Made by a program: the position numbers and the translations under genes. A DNA stretch of 51,708 nt from Prevotellaceae bacterium (GTDB lineage: Bacteria > Bacteroidota > Bacteroidia > Bacteroidales > UBA932), in contig JAIRNF010000030.1 in assembly GCA_031258195.1 (NCBI GenBank), positions 1-51,708 of the forward strand. Reading direction: 5' to 3'. Of this stretch, positions 36,309-44,308 are shown piece by piece; the stretch's first letter is position 1; each line of letters opens with the position of its first letter. Under the pieces are notes generated by a model. The model was not told where the DNA came from. It did no database searches and saw only the letters and a program-made list of their open reading frames with translations.

Positions 36309-37463
36309 CTATTTTTCGAGATCAAGAAGAGGAATTGTTTTTCGAATTATTTCATTTGCTTGTTTGTCATTGATTATCACGTAGAAATTCTCCTTATCCT
36401 TCATGCAATAAAAATCAACATAATTCATATTGGCACTATGAATTTTCCAGCGTTTACGTATAGTTCCGTCACGAACTATATAAACAACCGATAGATCGTT
36501 TGAGGTGCTATATGTCGTAATAAACCCTTTTGCAATAGGGATGCTGGTATGTTTTGTTACAGAAATACCTTCCGTTATAGGTAGCTGCTTAATTAGCTTA
36601 AAATCTGCTCCAAAAACCTTTACGTAAAACGAGCTCTCTTTTTTTACAGTTAATGCTAACCTCTCGTTTATGTCTAAAAGTTCTATGATACTAGGTATTT
36701 CTTTACCAAGTAAAGTGCTATCATGTTGATTTATTATGGGCATATGCCTGCTTACTGTAAAATCGTCGCTAAGTTCGGTTAGTACAAATAAACCATTAGG
36801 CTGGTTGTTTTCTTTTGCAATAGGGTGATTACCCGACACTTCGCTACATATAAGCTGCCTGCCATTAAATGTTGTGGCAGCATATGCTTTTACTAAGCCA
36901 AAGCTTTGGGTTAAATCATCCGGGTACTCAAAGATAGATTGTGGAGGGATAGTCCATGTTCCTTCAACTGTAAGGTAACCGTAAAATAGCTTGTTATCCA
37001 TGTAGGCATAACCCGCAAGCGAAAGTATAAGCCAATGGTTATTGAAAAAGTAAAAACGAGGCAACGATAAGCCGATCGATTCCTCACCTACTCCCTTCAA
37101 CTTATCTCCCATGTAGTTGGTTAGTATGCCATTTTCCAGTTTAGAGAAAATAAAGCGATTCATAAGAACATCGTAGAATGCAAGGCTATGTCTAGCAAAA
37201 TTGAAAAGATGAGATTTATAGAAAATTTCTGCCTTATGCTTTTCTATACTGTCAGTTGATGGTCTGTAAATCCAAAGTTCCTTTCTGTTAGTCAGCGAAT
37301 TAATAAGCATAAGCGTATCGCCATGTGCTGCTAAAATTTCTTTTCCTTTTGATGGGAATAAAGATTTCTCTATGGCGTTGTATGATACGATATTCTGCGT
37401 TTTTCCCGTATTTATAGTTATTACTAAGCAGATAGAGGCAAAAAATATTTTCTTCAAATTCAT
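36309..37463 (-). CDS. Secreted protein of unknown function
   Basis: A 384-residue protein with a signal peptide ending GKTQ (about residue 23). The mature part is rich in short beta strands with repeated hydrophobic-aromatic segments (NRFIFSKLENG, SSFYVKVFGADF, ENFYVIINDKQ), as in a beta-propeller, but I see no signature of a named family. It lies between two oppositely oriented tRNA-Pro genes and is transcribed towards tRNA-Pro(TGG). Confidence 0.7.
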   Translation of the reverse strand: MNLKKIFFASICLVITINTGKTQNIVSYNAIEKSLFPSKGKEILAAHGDTLMLINSLTNRKELWIYRPSTDSIEKHKAEIFYKSHLFNFARHSLAFYDVLMNRFIFSKLENGILTNYMGDKLKGVGEESIGLSLPRFYFFNNHWLILSLAGYAYMDNKLFYGYLTVEGTWTIPPQSIFEYPDDLTQSFGLVKAYAATTFNGRQLICSEVSGNHPIAKENNQPNGLFVLTELSDDFTVSRHMPIINQHDSTLLGKEIPSIIELLDINERLALTVKKESSFYVKVFGADFKLIKQLPITEGISVTKHTSIPIAKGFITTYSTSNDLSVVYIVRDGTIRKRWKIHSANMNYVDFYCMKDKENFYVIINDKQANEIIRKTIPLLDLEK

Positions 37464-37519
37464 GTTACCTGATTTTTAATAGCTAGCACAAAGTTCGATA
37501 TTTTTTGTATAAGCACAAA

Positions 37520-37552
37520 TTTGTAGAAAATGTAGATTTATTTATACCTTTG
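37520..37552 (+). promoter_or_regulatory. Promoter of tRNA-Pro(CGG)
   Basis: TTTG at 37520-37523 and TACCTTTG at 37545-37552, 21 nt apart, match the Bacteroidetes -33/-7 consensus (TTTG, TAnnTTTG). The tRNA begins 14 nt downstream. This is one of the clearest promoters in the window. Confidence 0.8.
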
Positions 37553-37565
37553 TTTTCCGAAAAAT

Positions 37566-37639
37566 CGGGGTGTGGCGCAGTTGGCTAGCGCGCCACGTTC
37601 GGGACGTGGAGGTCGAAGGTTCGAGTCCTTTCACCCCGA
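37566..37639 (+). tRNA. tRNA-Pro (anticodon CGG)
   Basis: A 74-nt cloverleaf: acceptor stem CGGGGTG / CACCCCG with discriminator A, anticodon stem CCACG/CGTGG around TTCGGGA (anticodon CGG), and T loop GGTTCGAGTCC. The first 26 nt are identical to the tRNA-Pro(TGG) gene 1.3 kb away on the other strand. Confidence 0.97.
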
Positions 37640-37641
37640 CT

Positions 37642-37690
37642 AACAACAGGAAGCTTCTAATAATTACAAGTTTCCTGTTGTTCTTTATAA
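37642..37690 (+). terminator. Terminator after tRNA-Pro(CGG)
   Basis: The stem AACAACAGGAAGCTT (37642-37656) pairs with AAGTTTCCTGTTGTT (37668-37682), with one mismatch, and TTCTTTAT-type sequence follows. Confidence 0.7.
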
Positions 37691-37830
37691 AAAAGATATG
37701 GCTTAAATACAATTAATATTTTTTAACGAGCATTAAGTGAGGGCGTTAAGCGGGAGGAAGGAACTTTAGTAAGCGCAGTCAGCGAACCTCTTTTTATAAA
37801 TTTTATATCTTGCATATAAAATTGTTGCAT

Positions 37831-39105
37831 ATGCTTAGCGAAGAGTTTTTACAATTCATTTGGAAATTCGGTTTGTTTGATAAAGAAAATCTTTTTACTG
37901 TTGATGGGAAAAAGGTTGATGTTGTTTCTCTTGGAACATATAATAATGATGCCGGACCGGATTTCTTTAATGCCAAGCTGAAGATAGAAAATACTACGTG
38001 GGTTGGGAATATTGAGGTACATAAGAACTCGTCTGATTGGATACGGCATAAGCACAATAACGATAAAGCATATAACAACGTAATTCTTCATGTTGTTGGT
38101 AGATACGATATTCCAACGCAGCAAGAAAACGGCTCTTTTATTCCGATAGTTGAGCTATCATATTCTTCCGACATAGAGCAAAAATATATAGATTTAATCA
38201 CCTCAAAGCCAAGAGTAGCATGTCGTCCCTTTATTTCGTCTATTGATTCGTTTCCATTAAAGAATTTTTTAAGTAGAGTGTTAATAGAACGCTTAGAAGT
38301 AAAATCTCAGCGTTTAGCCGTAATACTAAGGCGAACAAATAACGACTGGCTCGAAGCGTTTCATCGTACTTTATTTCGTTCGTTCGGGTTTAGTGTAAAT
38401 GCTGTTCCTTTCGAGTTGCTGGCTCAACAAACACCTTTGCTTGCTATTTCGAAACATCGCGATTCCCTTGCTCAGCTAGAGGCTTTGCTTTTTGGGCAGG
38501 CAGGCTTCTTATTGGAGCAACCTTTAGACGAATATCAGGTAAAGCTGAAGGCTGAATATACTTTCCTTCAGAATAAGTTTAAGCTTACGCCAATAGAGAG
38601 GCATTTGTGGAAGTTTCTTCGTCTTCGACCTAATAATTTTCCAACTATTCGAATAGCACAGCTAGCATACTTATTACACCGATCCCCTAACTTGCTTGAC
38701 TCTGTTCTTTCGCTTGAAAATATTAACGATTACTTCAACTTATTTGATGTTAAAACCTCGAATTATTGGGAAACCCATTATAACTTTGGAGTAGAGTCAA
38801 AACACAAGGTTAAACAGCTTGGGAGGCAATCGATAGAAAGGATTATTTCCAACACCGTTGTTCCGTTCTTATTCACTTATGGAAAGGCTAGACATAACGA
38901 GGAGTTGCGAGAAAGAGCATTGACTTTATTGGAATCGTTTGCTCCTGAAAAGAATGCTACTATAGAAGATTGGGCAGAGGCAGGAATTAAGGCAGAAAAT
39001 GCGTTTTATAGCCAGGCTCTGTTACAGCTGAAACAAGCATATTGTGATAAGCAAAGGTGTTTGTCTTGTTTTATCGGAAGCAGAATGTTTATTCAAAAAG
39101 TTTAA
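37831..39105 (+). CDS. DUF2851 family protein
   Basis: A 424-residue protein. I take the start at 37831 (MLSEEFLQFIWKFGLFD), which is the usual N-terminus of the family; an upstream ATG at 37810 adds seven residues. Family features are GTYNNDAGPDFFNAKLKI, GNIEVHKNSSDW and a C-terminal Cys pair (RCLSCFIG). DUF2851 is widespread in Bacteroidetes and has a restriction-endonuclease-like look (D...E-x-H), but its function is not established. It precedes NamZ by 77 nt, with a separate promoter between. Confidence 0.88.
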   Translation: MLSEEFLQFIWKFGLFDKENLFTVDGKKVDVVSLGTYNNDAGPDFFNAKLKIENTTWVGNIEVHKNSSDWIRHKHNNDKAYNNVILHVVGRYDIPTQQENGSFIPIVELSYSSDIEQKYIDLITSKPRVACRPFISSIDSFPLKNFLSRVLIERLEVKSQRLAVILRRTNNDWLEAFHRTLFRSFGFSVNAVPFELLAQQTPLLAISKHRDSLAQLEALLFGQAGFLLEQPLDEYQVKLKAEYTFLQNKFKLTPIERHLWKFLRLRPNNFPTIRIAQLAYLLHRSPNLLDSVLSLENINDYFNLFDVKTSNYWETHYNFGVESKHKVKQLGRQSIERIISNTVVPFLFTYGKARHNEELRERALTLLESFAPEKNATIEDWAEAGIKAENAFYSQALLQLKQAYCDKQRCLSCFIGSRMFIQKV

Positions 39106-39121
39106 CAAAGCTAATTGTACG

Positions 39122-39129
39122 TATCTTTG
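39122..39129 (+). promoter_or_regulatory. Promoter -7 box upstream of first NamZ gene
   Basis: TATCTTTG matches TAnnTTTG exactly and lies 53 nt before the ATG at 39183. The -33 region is weak. Confidence 0.5.
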
Positions 39130-39182
39130 TTTTCTCCGATATTAAAAATACTATTTTGCTTAAACCATATAATCTATTTACC

Positions 39183-40373
39183 ATGAAAAAGTTTTTATTT
39201 TTAGTTGTAATCCTTGGTTGTACTGCAGCTATAGAATGTAAAGGGAAAAATGTAGCAGTTACAGAGACAGACAAAATTGTCACAGGTGCTGAACAACTCG
39301 ACCAGTATTTACCTTTATTAGGAGGTAAAAAAGTTGGAATGATGGGAAATCAAACCTCTATCGTAGGCGATAAGCATTTGGTGGATGTGCTGCTTGAGAA
39401 TAATGTTGATTTAAAATTTGCTTTTGCTCCCGAACATGGCTTTCGAGGGGATGTTGAACGGGGAGAAAAAGTAGATAACGACTTCGATGCTCAAACGGGT
39501 CTTCCGCTTTATTCGCTTTATGGAAGGCATGGAAATAACCCCGATTCAATAGTAGCATCTGTTGATATCATGGTTTTTGATATTCAGGATGTGGGTGCCC
39601 GTTTTTATACATACATCGCCTCAATGCACAAAGTGATGGAACTTTGCGCTAAGAATAACAAGCCGCTTATCGTATTAGATCGTCCTAATCCTAACGGAGA
39701 TCAGGTTGATGGTCCGGTACGTAAAGATGATAAGTTTAAATCGGGTGTTAGTTTCCATAAGATCGCAATGATTCATGGCTTAACCATTGGCGAATTGGCA
39801 CAAATGATTAATGGAGAAGGCTGGTTAGAAGAAGGTAAGCAATGCGAGCTAACGGTTGTTCTGGTTAAGGGCTATACACATAAGACACAATATGAAATAC
39901 CTGTTATTCCGTCGCCCAGCTTACCTACCCATCTCTCGATTCGTTTATACATGTCGCTTTGCCTGTTTGAAGGAACGGCTATTAACGAAGGTCGTGGAAC
40001 CGATTTTCCATTTGAAGTATATGGATACCCGGACCCATCGTTTGGCGAGTTTACATATACACCCGCGTCTCTTCCTGGCATGGCAGCACATGTTACACAC
40101 CAAGGCGAGTTATGCTATGGTGTAGTTTTACGTGGACTAGACCCCGCAAAGGCAACCTTTACCTTAAAGTATGTGCTCGATGCATATCATAAAGTACCTG
40201 ATAAGTTCTTTACTCGCCCGGACTTTTTTGATAAGTTGGCAGGTACAGATAAGCTGCGCGAACAGATTATTGCAGGCATGACTGAAGAACAAATTCGCGA
40301 TAGCTGGAAAGAGGAGTTGGCAGAGTATAAAGCTATGCGAAAAAAATATCTGCTATACGAAGATTTTGAATAG
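39183..40373 (+). CDS. namZ: Exo-beta-N-acetylmuramidase NamZ (DUF1343), copy 1
   Basis: A 396-residue lipoprotein-type protein; the start at 39183 gives a signal peptide (MKKFLFLVVILGC) with a possible lipobox cysteine at residue 13. Family motifs are GNQTSIV, FAPEHGFRGD, FDIQDVGARFYTYI and DRPNPNGDQVDGP. NamZ removes terminal MurNAc from peptidoglycan fragments. A second copy lies 0.8 kb downstream, and the C-terminal ~45 residues of the two are almost identical (GMTEEQIRDSWKE). An Asn-Glu/Arg difference near RGTDFPF may alter substrate range. Probably periplasmic. Confidence 0.88.
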   Translation: MKKFLFLVVILGCTAAIECKGKNVAVTETDKIVTGAEQLDQYLPLLGGKKVGMMGNQTSIVGDKHLVDVLLENNVDLKFAFAPEHGFRGDVERGEKVDNDFDAQTGLPLYSLYGRHGNNPDSIVASVDIMVFDIQDVGARFYTYIASMHKVMELCAKNNKPLIVLDRPNPNGDQVDGPVRKDDKFKSGVSFHKIAMIHGLTIGELAQMINGEGWLEEGKQCELTVVLVKGYTHKTQYEIPVIPSPSLPTHLSIRLYMSLCLFEGTAINEGRGTDFPFEVYGYPDPSFGEFTYTPASLPGMAAHVTHQGELCYGVVLRGLDPAKATFTLKYVLDAYHKVPDKFFTRPDFFDKLAGTDKLREQIIAGMTEEQIRDSWKEELAEYKAMRKKYLLYEDFE

Positions 40374-40397
40374 TAATTAACCGTTATCGTTAGAAAT

Positions 40398-41159
40398 ATG
40401 AAAGGACGTAAAGATTTGCAGCTAGCAGTTCTTATTGATGCAGACAATATACCATACTCAAATATTAAGGGTATGCTAGAAGAAATTGCAAAGATAGGGA
40501 ACCCGACAATTAAAAGAATTTATGGCGATTGGACAAAGCCAACAGTTTCGGGTTGGAAACAGCGTCTGCTCGAGCATGCTATAATACCGATACAGCAATA
40601 CAGCTACACTACAGGTAAAAATGCTACAGATTCTGCGATGATTATTGATGCAATGGATATATTGCATAACCAGCAGATTGATGGGTTTTGTCTGGTTTCT
40701 AGCGATAGCGATTTTACCCGCTTAGCTGTTAGGCTGCGGGAGGCAGGAATGCTGGTTATAGGTATTGGCGAAAAGAAAACACCCCAACCGTTTATAGTTG
40801 CCTGCGATAAGTTTATATACATTGAAATTATCGGACGTTCTGATAGCGATGAAGATACTCATTCAGCCGAAGTAAAGCCAAAAGGAAACGAATCAACGCA
40901 TATTGAAAAAATAGATAAGCGCCTTATAAGGCTGCTAAAAATCTCGGTCGAAGATGTGGCAGACGACACTGGCTGGGCTTTTCTTGGAGATGTAGGCAAC
41001 CTGATAAATAAGAAAAGACCAGATTTCGATTCGCGTAACTACGGTTTTCCTAAGCTTACACCTCTTTTTAAGTCATTGGGTAAAGATTTTGAAATAGACG
41101 AAAGAGATGCTGATGAAAGTGGGCAGATTAAGCATATTTATGTAAAAGTAAAAGATTAA
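40398..41159 (+). CDS. NYN-domain ribonuclease-like protein with OST-HTH/LOTUS domain
   Basis: A 253-residue cytoplasmic protein. The N-terminal NYN (PIN-like) domain has acidic residues at the expected places: LIDADNIPY (11-19), NATDSAMIIDAMD and VSSDSDFTRLA. The C-terminal part (about 175-250) is an OST-HTH/LOTUS-like RNA-binding domain (LGDVGNLINKKRPDFDSRNYG). Such limkain-type proteins are probable RNases, with unknown targets in bacteria. It sits between the two NamZ genes with short spacers (24 and 11 nt) and is probably cotranscribed, though no functional link is obvious. Confidence 0.85.
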   Translation: MKGRKDLQLAVLIDADNIPYSNIKGMLEEIAKIGNPTIKRIYGDWTKPTVSGWKQRLLEHAIIPIQQYSYTTGKNATDSAMIIDAMDILHNQQIDGFCLVSSDSDFTRLAVRLREAGMLVIGIGEKKTPQPFIVACDKFIYIEIIGRSDSDEDTHSAEVKPKGNESTHIEKIDKRLIRLLKISVEDVADDTGWAFLGDVGNLINKKRPDFDSRNYGFPKLTPLFKSLGKDFEIDERDADESGQIKHIYVKVKD

Positions 41160-41170
41160 GAATAAATCGG

Positions 41171-42373
41171 ATGAAAAAAGCGATACTATTTGTTCTGGTA
41201 GCTCTATGGATAGCGGTGGCTTGCAACAATAAGCCTTCGGTTAGTCAGCCATCTAAAATACTTACGGGAGCAGAGCAGCTGGATGAGTATTTACCAATGT
41301 TAGAAGGTAAAACGGTTGGCGTAATGGGCAACCAAACTTCTGTTATTGACGATCAGCATTTAGTGGACGTGCTACTTAGTAAGGGTGTAAATATAGCATT
41401 TGCTTTTGCTCCCGAACATGGTTTTCGTGGATCGGTTACAGGCGGGATAGAAATAGACGATGAAGTTGATGAAAAAACAGGATTACCGATTTTTTCAATG
41501 TATGGAGCGCATGCGGCCGACTCTAAAAACGAAAAGGCAGATTCTTTAGTTGCTTCGGTAGATATAATGCTGTTTGATATACAAGATGTCGGTGCTCGTT
41601 TTTATACCTACATAACATCGCTACACCAGCTAATGCAGCTATGTGCCGATAATAATACACAGCTGATAGTGTTAGATCGCCCTAACCCCAACGGCGATCA
41701 GGTTGATGGTCCTGTCAGAAAAAGCGATGAGTTTAAGTCTGATGTGAGCTTTCACAAAATAGCAATGGTGCACGGCTTAACTATTGGAGAGTTGGCACAA
41801 ATGATTAATGGCGAGGGTTGGCTTGATGGAAGCAAAACCTGTAGTCTTCATGTAGTAACTTTAAAAAACTATACACATAGCACACTTTATGAATTACCGG
41901 TTATTCCGTCGCCTAGCCTGACGAATCACTTGTCTGTTCGTCTTTACCCTTCACTTTGCTTATTCGAAGCAACGCCTGTTAGCGTAGCTCGCGGGACAGA
42001 TTTTCCGTTTCAAGCGTTGGGTTATCCCGAAGAGTCGATGGGCGATTTTACTTTCACTCCTGAACCTCTTGAGGGCATGACGTTTCCATTACAAAATGGA
42101 AAGCTTTGCTACGGAATAGATCTTAGAGGGTTAACCCCAGATAGCGTAAAGTTCTCGTTGAAATATGTTTTAGATTTTTACCAAAAGTCACAGGGTAGCT
42201 TCGAGTTTTTCTCTCGCGCAAAACGCTTCGATCAGCTGGCTGGTACAGACCGGTTACGCGAGCAAATTATTGCAGGTATGACTGAAGAACAGATTCGCGA
42301 TAGCTGGAAAGAAGCGCTAGCAGAGTATAAGCAAATGCGAAAGAAGTATTTACTTTACGAAGATTTTGAATAG
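41171..42373 (+). CDS. namZ: Exo-beta-N-acetylmuramidase NamZ (DUF1343), copy 2
   Basis: A 400-residue lipoprotein with lipobox AVAC (Cys18). It carries the same motifs as copy 1: GNQTSVI, FAPEHGFRGS, FDIQDVGARFYTYI, DRPNPNGDQVDGP. The two copies are clearly paralogues, with the C-terminal ~45 residues near identical and the N-terminal thirds more different. As a lipoprotein it should face the periplasm or the surface. With copy 1 and the transglutaminase/epimerase/NlpC genes at 46-50 kb it suggests peptidoglycan salvage. Confidence 0.88.
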   Translation: MKKAILFVLVALWIAVACNNKPSVSQPSKILTGAEQLDEYLPMLEGKTVGVMGNQTSVIDDQHLVDVLLSKGVNIAFAFAPEHGFRGSVTGGIEIDDEVDEKTGLPIFSMYGAHAADSKNEKADSLVASVDIMLFDIQDVGARFYTYITSLHQLMQLCADNNTQLIVLDRPNPNGDQVDGPVRKSDEFKSDVSFHKIAMVHGLTIGELAQMINGEGWLDGSKTCSLHVVTLKNYTHSTLYELPVIPSPSLTNHLSVRLYPSLCLFEATPVSVARGTDFPFQALGYPEESMGDFTFTPEPLEGMTFPLQNGKLCYGIDLRGLTPDSVKFSLKYVLDFYQKSQGSFEFFSRAKRFDQLAGTDRLREQIIAGMTEEQIRDSWKEALAEYKQMRKKYLLYEDFE

Positions 42374-42465
42374 CTTTTCCGGAACTTATAGAAAGGTCTG
42401 ATGATTAGAAGGATTTATTGATAAAGGTTAGATAGAGTTTTTTTAATAAGTATGAATATTAGGTG

Positions 42466-43668
42466 ATGAAAAAATTGCTTTAGACCGAAATAGTAAGTTA
42501 ATCTTGTTTTTTTCTATCTGTTGTGTTTTTTATATAAATGCACAAGCACAAGAAAAGGTAAGCAATGAGCCTTCTCTAAAGAAAATAAAAGATATCGTAA
42601 TTTATAACGATCCCATGTTTTACCGCACTTTTCCTTCGATTATTAAACGACCGGATGGGGAGTTGTTGTTGGCTTTTCGACGCGCTCCCGAAAGGCGGGC
42701 GTTTAAAGAAAAAAGAGGTAATCACGTTGATCCTAATAGCTATATTGTAATGATGCGCTCTAAAGATGGCGAAAATTGAACAAAAGAGCCGGAGTTAGTT
42801 TTTGCGCACCCCTTTGGCGGATCTCAAGATACGTGCTTGTTGCAGTTAAAAGACGGTACACTTATTTGCTCAAGTTACGCATGGGCTTTTATTAAGCCGG
42901 AAGGAATGCAAAATCTTACAAAACCTTTTTTAGCTGCAGCAGGTGCCACATTTCTGGTGGATTTCTTGTGCGTTCTACAGATGGGGGCAATAAATGGGAG
43001 GGAGCGATTATTTCGCCCAACATACCGTCGGAGAAAAATCCGGATGTTTTTGGAAACCCTATGCCGGCTTGTAACCGAGGAGCGATGTGCGAGGGGAAAG
43101 ACGGTCGCATTTATTGGGCTGTTATTGCAAATAATGCGGATTCGGTTATTAATACGTCACTGCATTTATTAACCTCTGATGATAAAGGAATGACGTGGGA
43201 ATACGCTTGCCCTGTGGCAAAGCATGAGACCATATATTTTACAGAAACCTCATTGTACCAAACACCAAAAGGATATCTTGTTGCCTTTATGCGAACAGCA
43301 AATTATGATGATTATGCTTGTATTGTTCGCTCAACAGATGGCGGTAAGTCCTTTGGGCAGTGGGAGAGTATGGGGTTTAAGGGATTACCCTTAGCAGCGG
43401 TTAAGCTTACCGGATAATAGGGTCTTTCTGACTTACGGTTACAGAAAAGAACCTTACGGAATTCGTGCTAAAATTTTAAATGCAGAATGTACCGATTTTA
43501 AAACAGCCCCCGAATTTGTCTTGAGAGATGACGGAGGAAGTTGGGATATCGGTTATCCATGGGCTGTCGTACTTACTTAATGAGAATAGAATATTAGTTA
43601 CCTATTACTTTAATAAAGAAAATGGGGTACGCTATATTACAGGCACTATAGTTGAGATTGGTAAGTAA
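42466..43668 (+). pseudogene. Sialidase-like (BNR/Asp-box) protein, multiply disrupted
   Basis: The coding signal runs from ATG 42466 to TAA 43668 with about five lesions. (1) A frameshift after MKKLL separates it from the signal peptide (FFSICCVFYINAQAQ). (2) TGA at 42777-42779 replaces the Trp of an Asp box (SKDGEN-stop-TKEPELVF). (3) A frameshift near 42945 precedes a second Asp box (RSTDGGNKW). (4) A frameshift near 43413 follows LPLAAVKL; the new frame reads PDNRVFLTYGYRKEPYG. (5) A frameshift near 43575 lies between YPWAVVL and NENRILVTYYFNKENG. A third Asp box is RSTDGGKSF. It is an exo-sialidase/BNR relative that is now nonfunctional. Confidence 0.85.
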
Positions 43669-43730
43669 AAAGATACAGTGAAGCAAAAAGGTCTGCAATT
43701 TGCAGACCTTTTTGCTTCACTGTATCTTTT
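43668..43730. terminator. 63-nt near-perfect palindrome, bidirectional terminator
   Basis: Two perfect 31-nt arms with a single central T. It begins on the last base of the sialidase stop and ends 26 nt before the trxA stop, between converging genes. On both strands the arm ends in TTTT. It is much longer than the other terminators here. Confidence 0.85.
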
Positions 43731-43756
43731 ATCTATATGCTACTATAGAAGTGCTT

Positions 43757-44074
43757 TTATAGAAGTATTTTCAACTTTTCTGCATAAACACTTTTGGCTG
43801 CAGAGCCAACTTGTTTATCAACTACTTTACCATCCTTAAAAAATAGTACAGTAGGGATATTACGAATACCGAACTTAACGGAGATATCGTTGTTCGAATC
43901 CACATCTACCTTGCCTACGATCGCTTGCCCTTCAAACTCCGTCGCGAGTTCATCAATAATGGGAGCCACCATACGACATGGACCGCACCACTCTGCCCAA
44001 AAGTCGAGAACGACAGGTTTATCAGCCTTTTCTACCATTTCAGAAAAATTTGCTGTAGTAATTTCTAATGCCAT
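43757..44074 (-). CDS. trxA: Thioredoxin
   Basis: A 105-residue thioredoxin with the WCGPC active site (Cys30, Cys33) and the cis-Pro segment IRNIPTVLFF. No signal peptide, so cytoplasmic. It reduces disulfides in partner proteins. It is a single gene with its own probable promoter (TACTTTTG at 44135-44128) and converges on the large palindrome. Confidence 0.95.
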   Translation of the reverse strand: MALEITTANFSEMVEKADKPVVLDFWAEWCGPCRMVAPIIDELATEFEGQAIVGKVDVDSNNDISVKFGIRNIPTVLFFKDGKVVDKQVGSAAKSVYAEKLKILL

Positions 44075-44127
44075 TGATTAAAATTTTATCTGGTTATGTT
44101 TAATTCATGATGATTTCATAGTACAAA

Positions 44128-44135
44128 CAAAAGTA
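44128..44135 (-). promoter_or_regulatory. Promoter -7 box of trxA
   Basis: On the minus strand TACTTTTG matches TAnnTTTG, 53 nt before the ATG. No clear -33 element. Confidence 0.5.
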
Positions 44136-44253
44136 AATATTTTTTGTTTACTGGTTTGTGTTAAAATTGGTATTAATATACCACGATGATATAATAAAAT
44201 CATAAATAGAAAAAATCTTTTCATATACTTTAAGGTAAATAAAAGACTCCATA

Positions 44254-44285
44254 TTTGCGATTTTGTCTAGAATAGTGTAGGTTTG
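44254..44285 (+). promoter_or_regulatory. Promoter of the S41 protease gene
   Basis: TTTG at 44254-44257 and TAGGTTTG at 44278-44285 are 20 nt apart, matching the Bacteroidetes promoter. The ATG follows at 44309, giving a short leader. Confidence 0.75.
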
Positions 44286-44308
44286 TATGCTTGTAAACCA
44301 TTGAAAAT

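Noticed and set aside
115-43668. In-frame TGA codons as recoded (selenocysteine or alternative code)
   Set aside because: TGA serves as the normal stop in intact genes (for example the CLF-like gene ending in TGA at 12588), the interrupted genes also carry indels, and no SECIS-like element was noticed.
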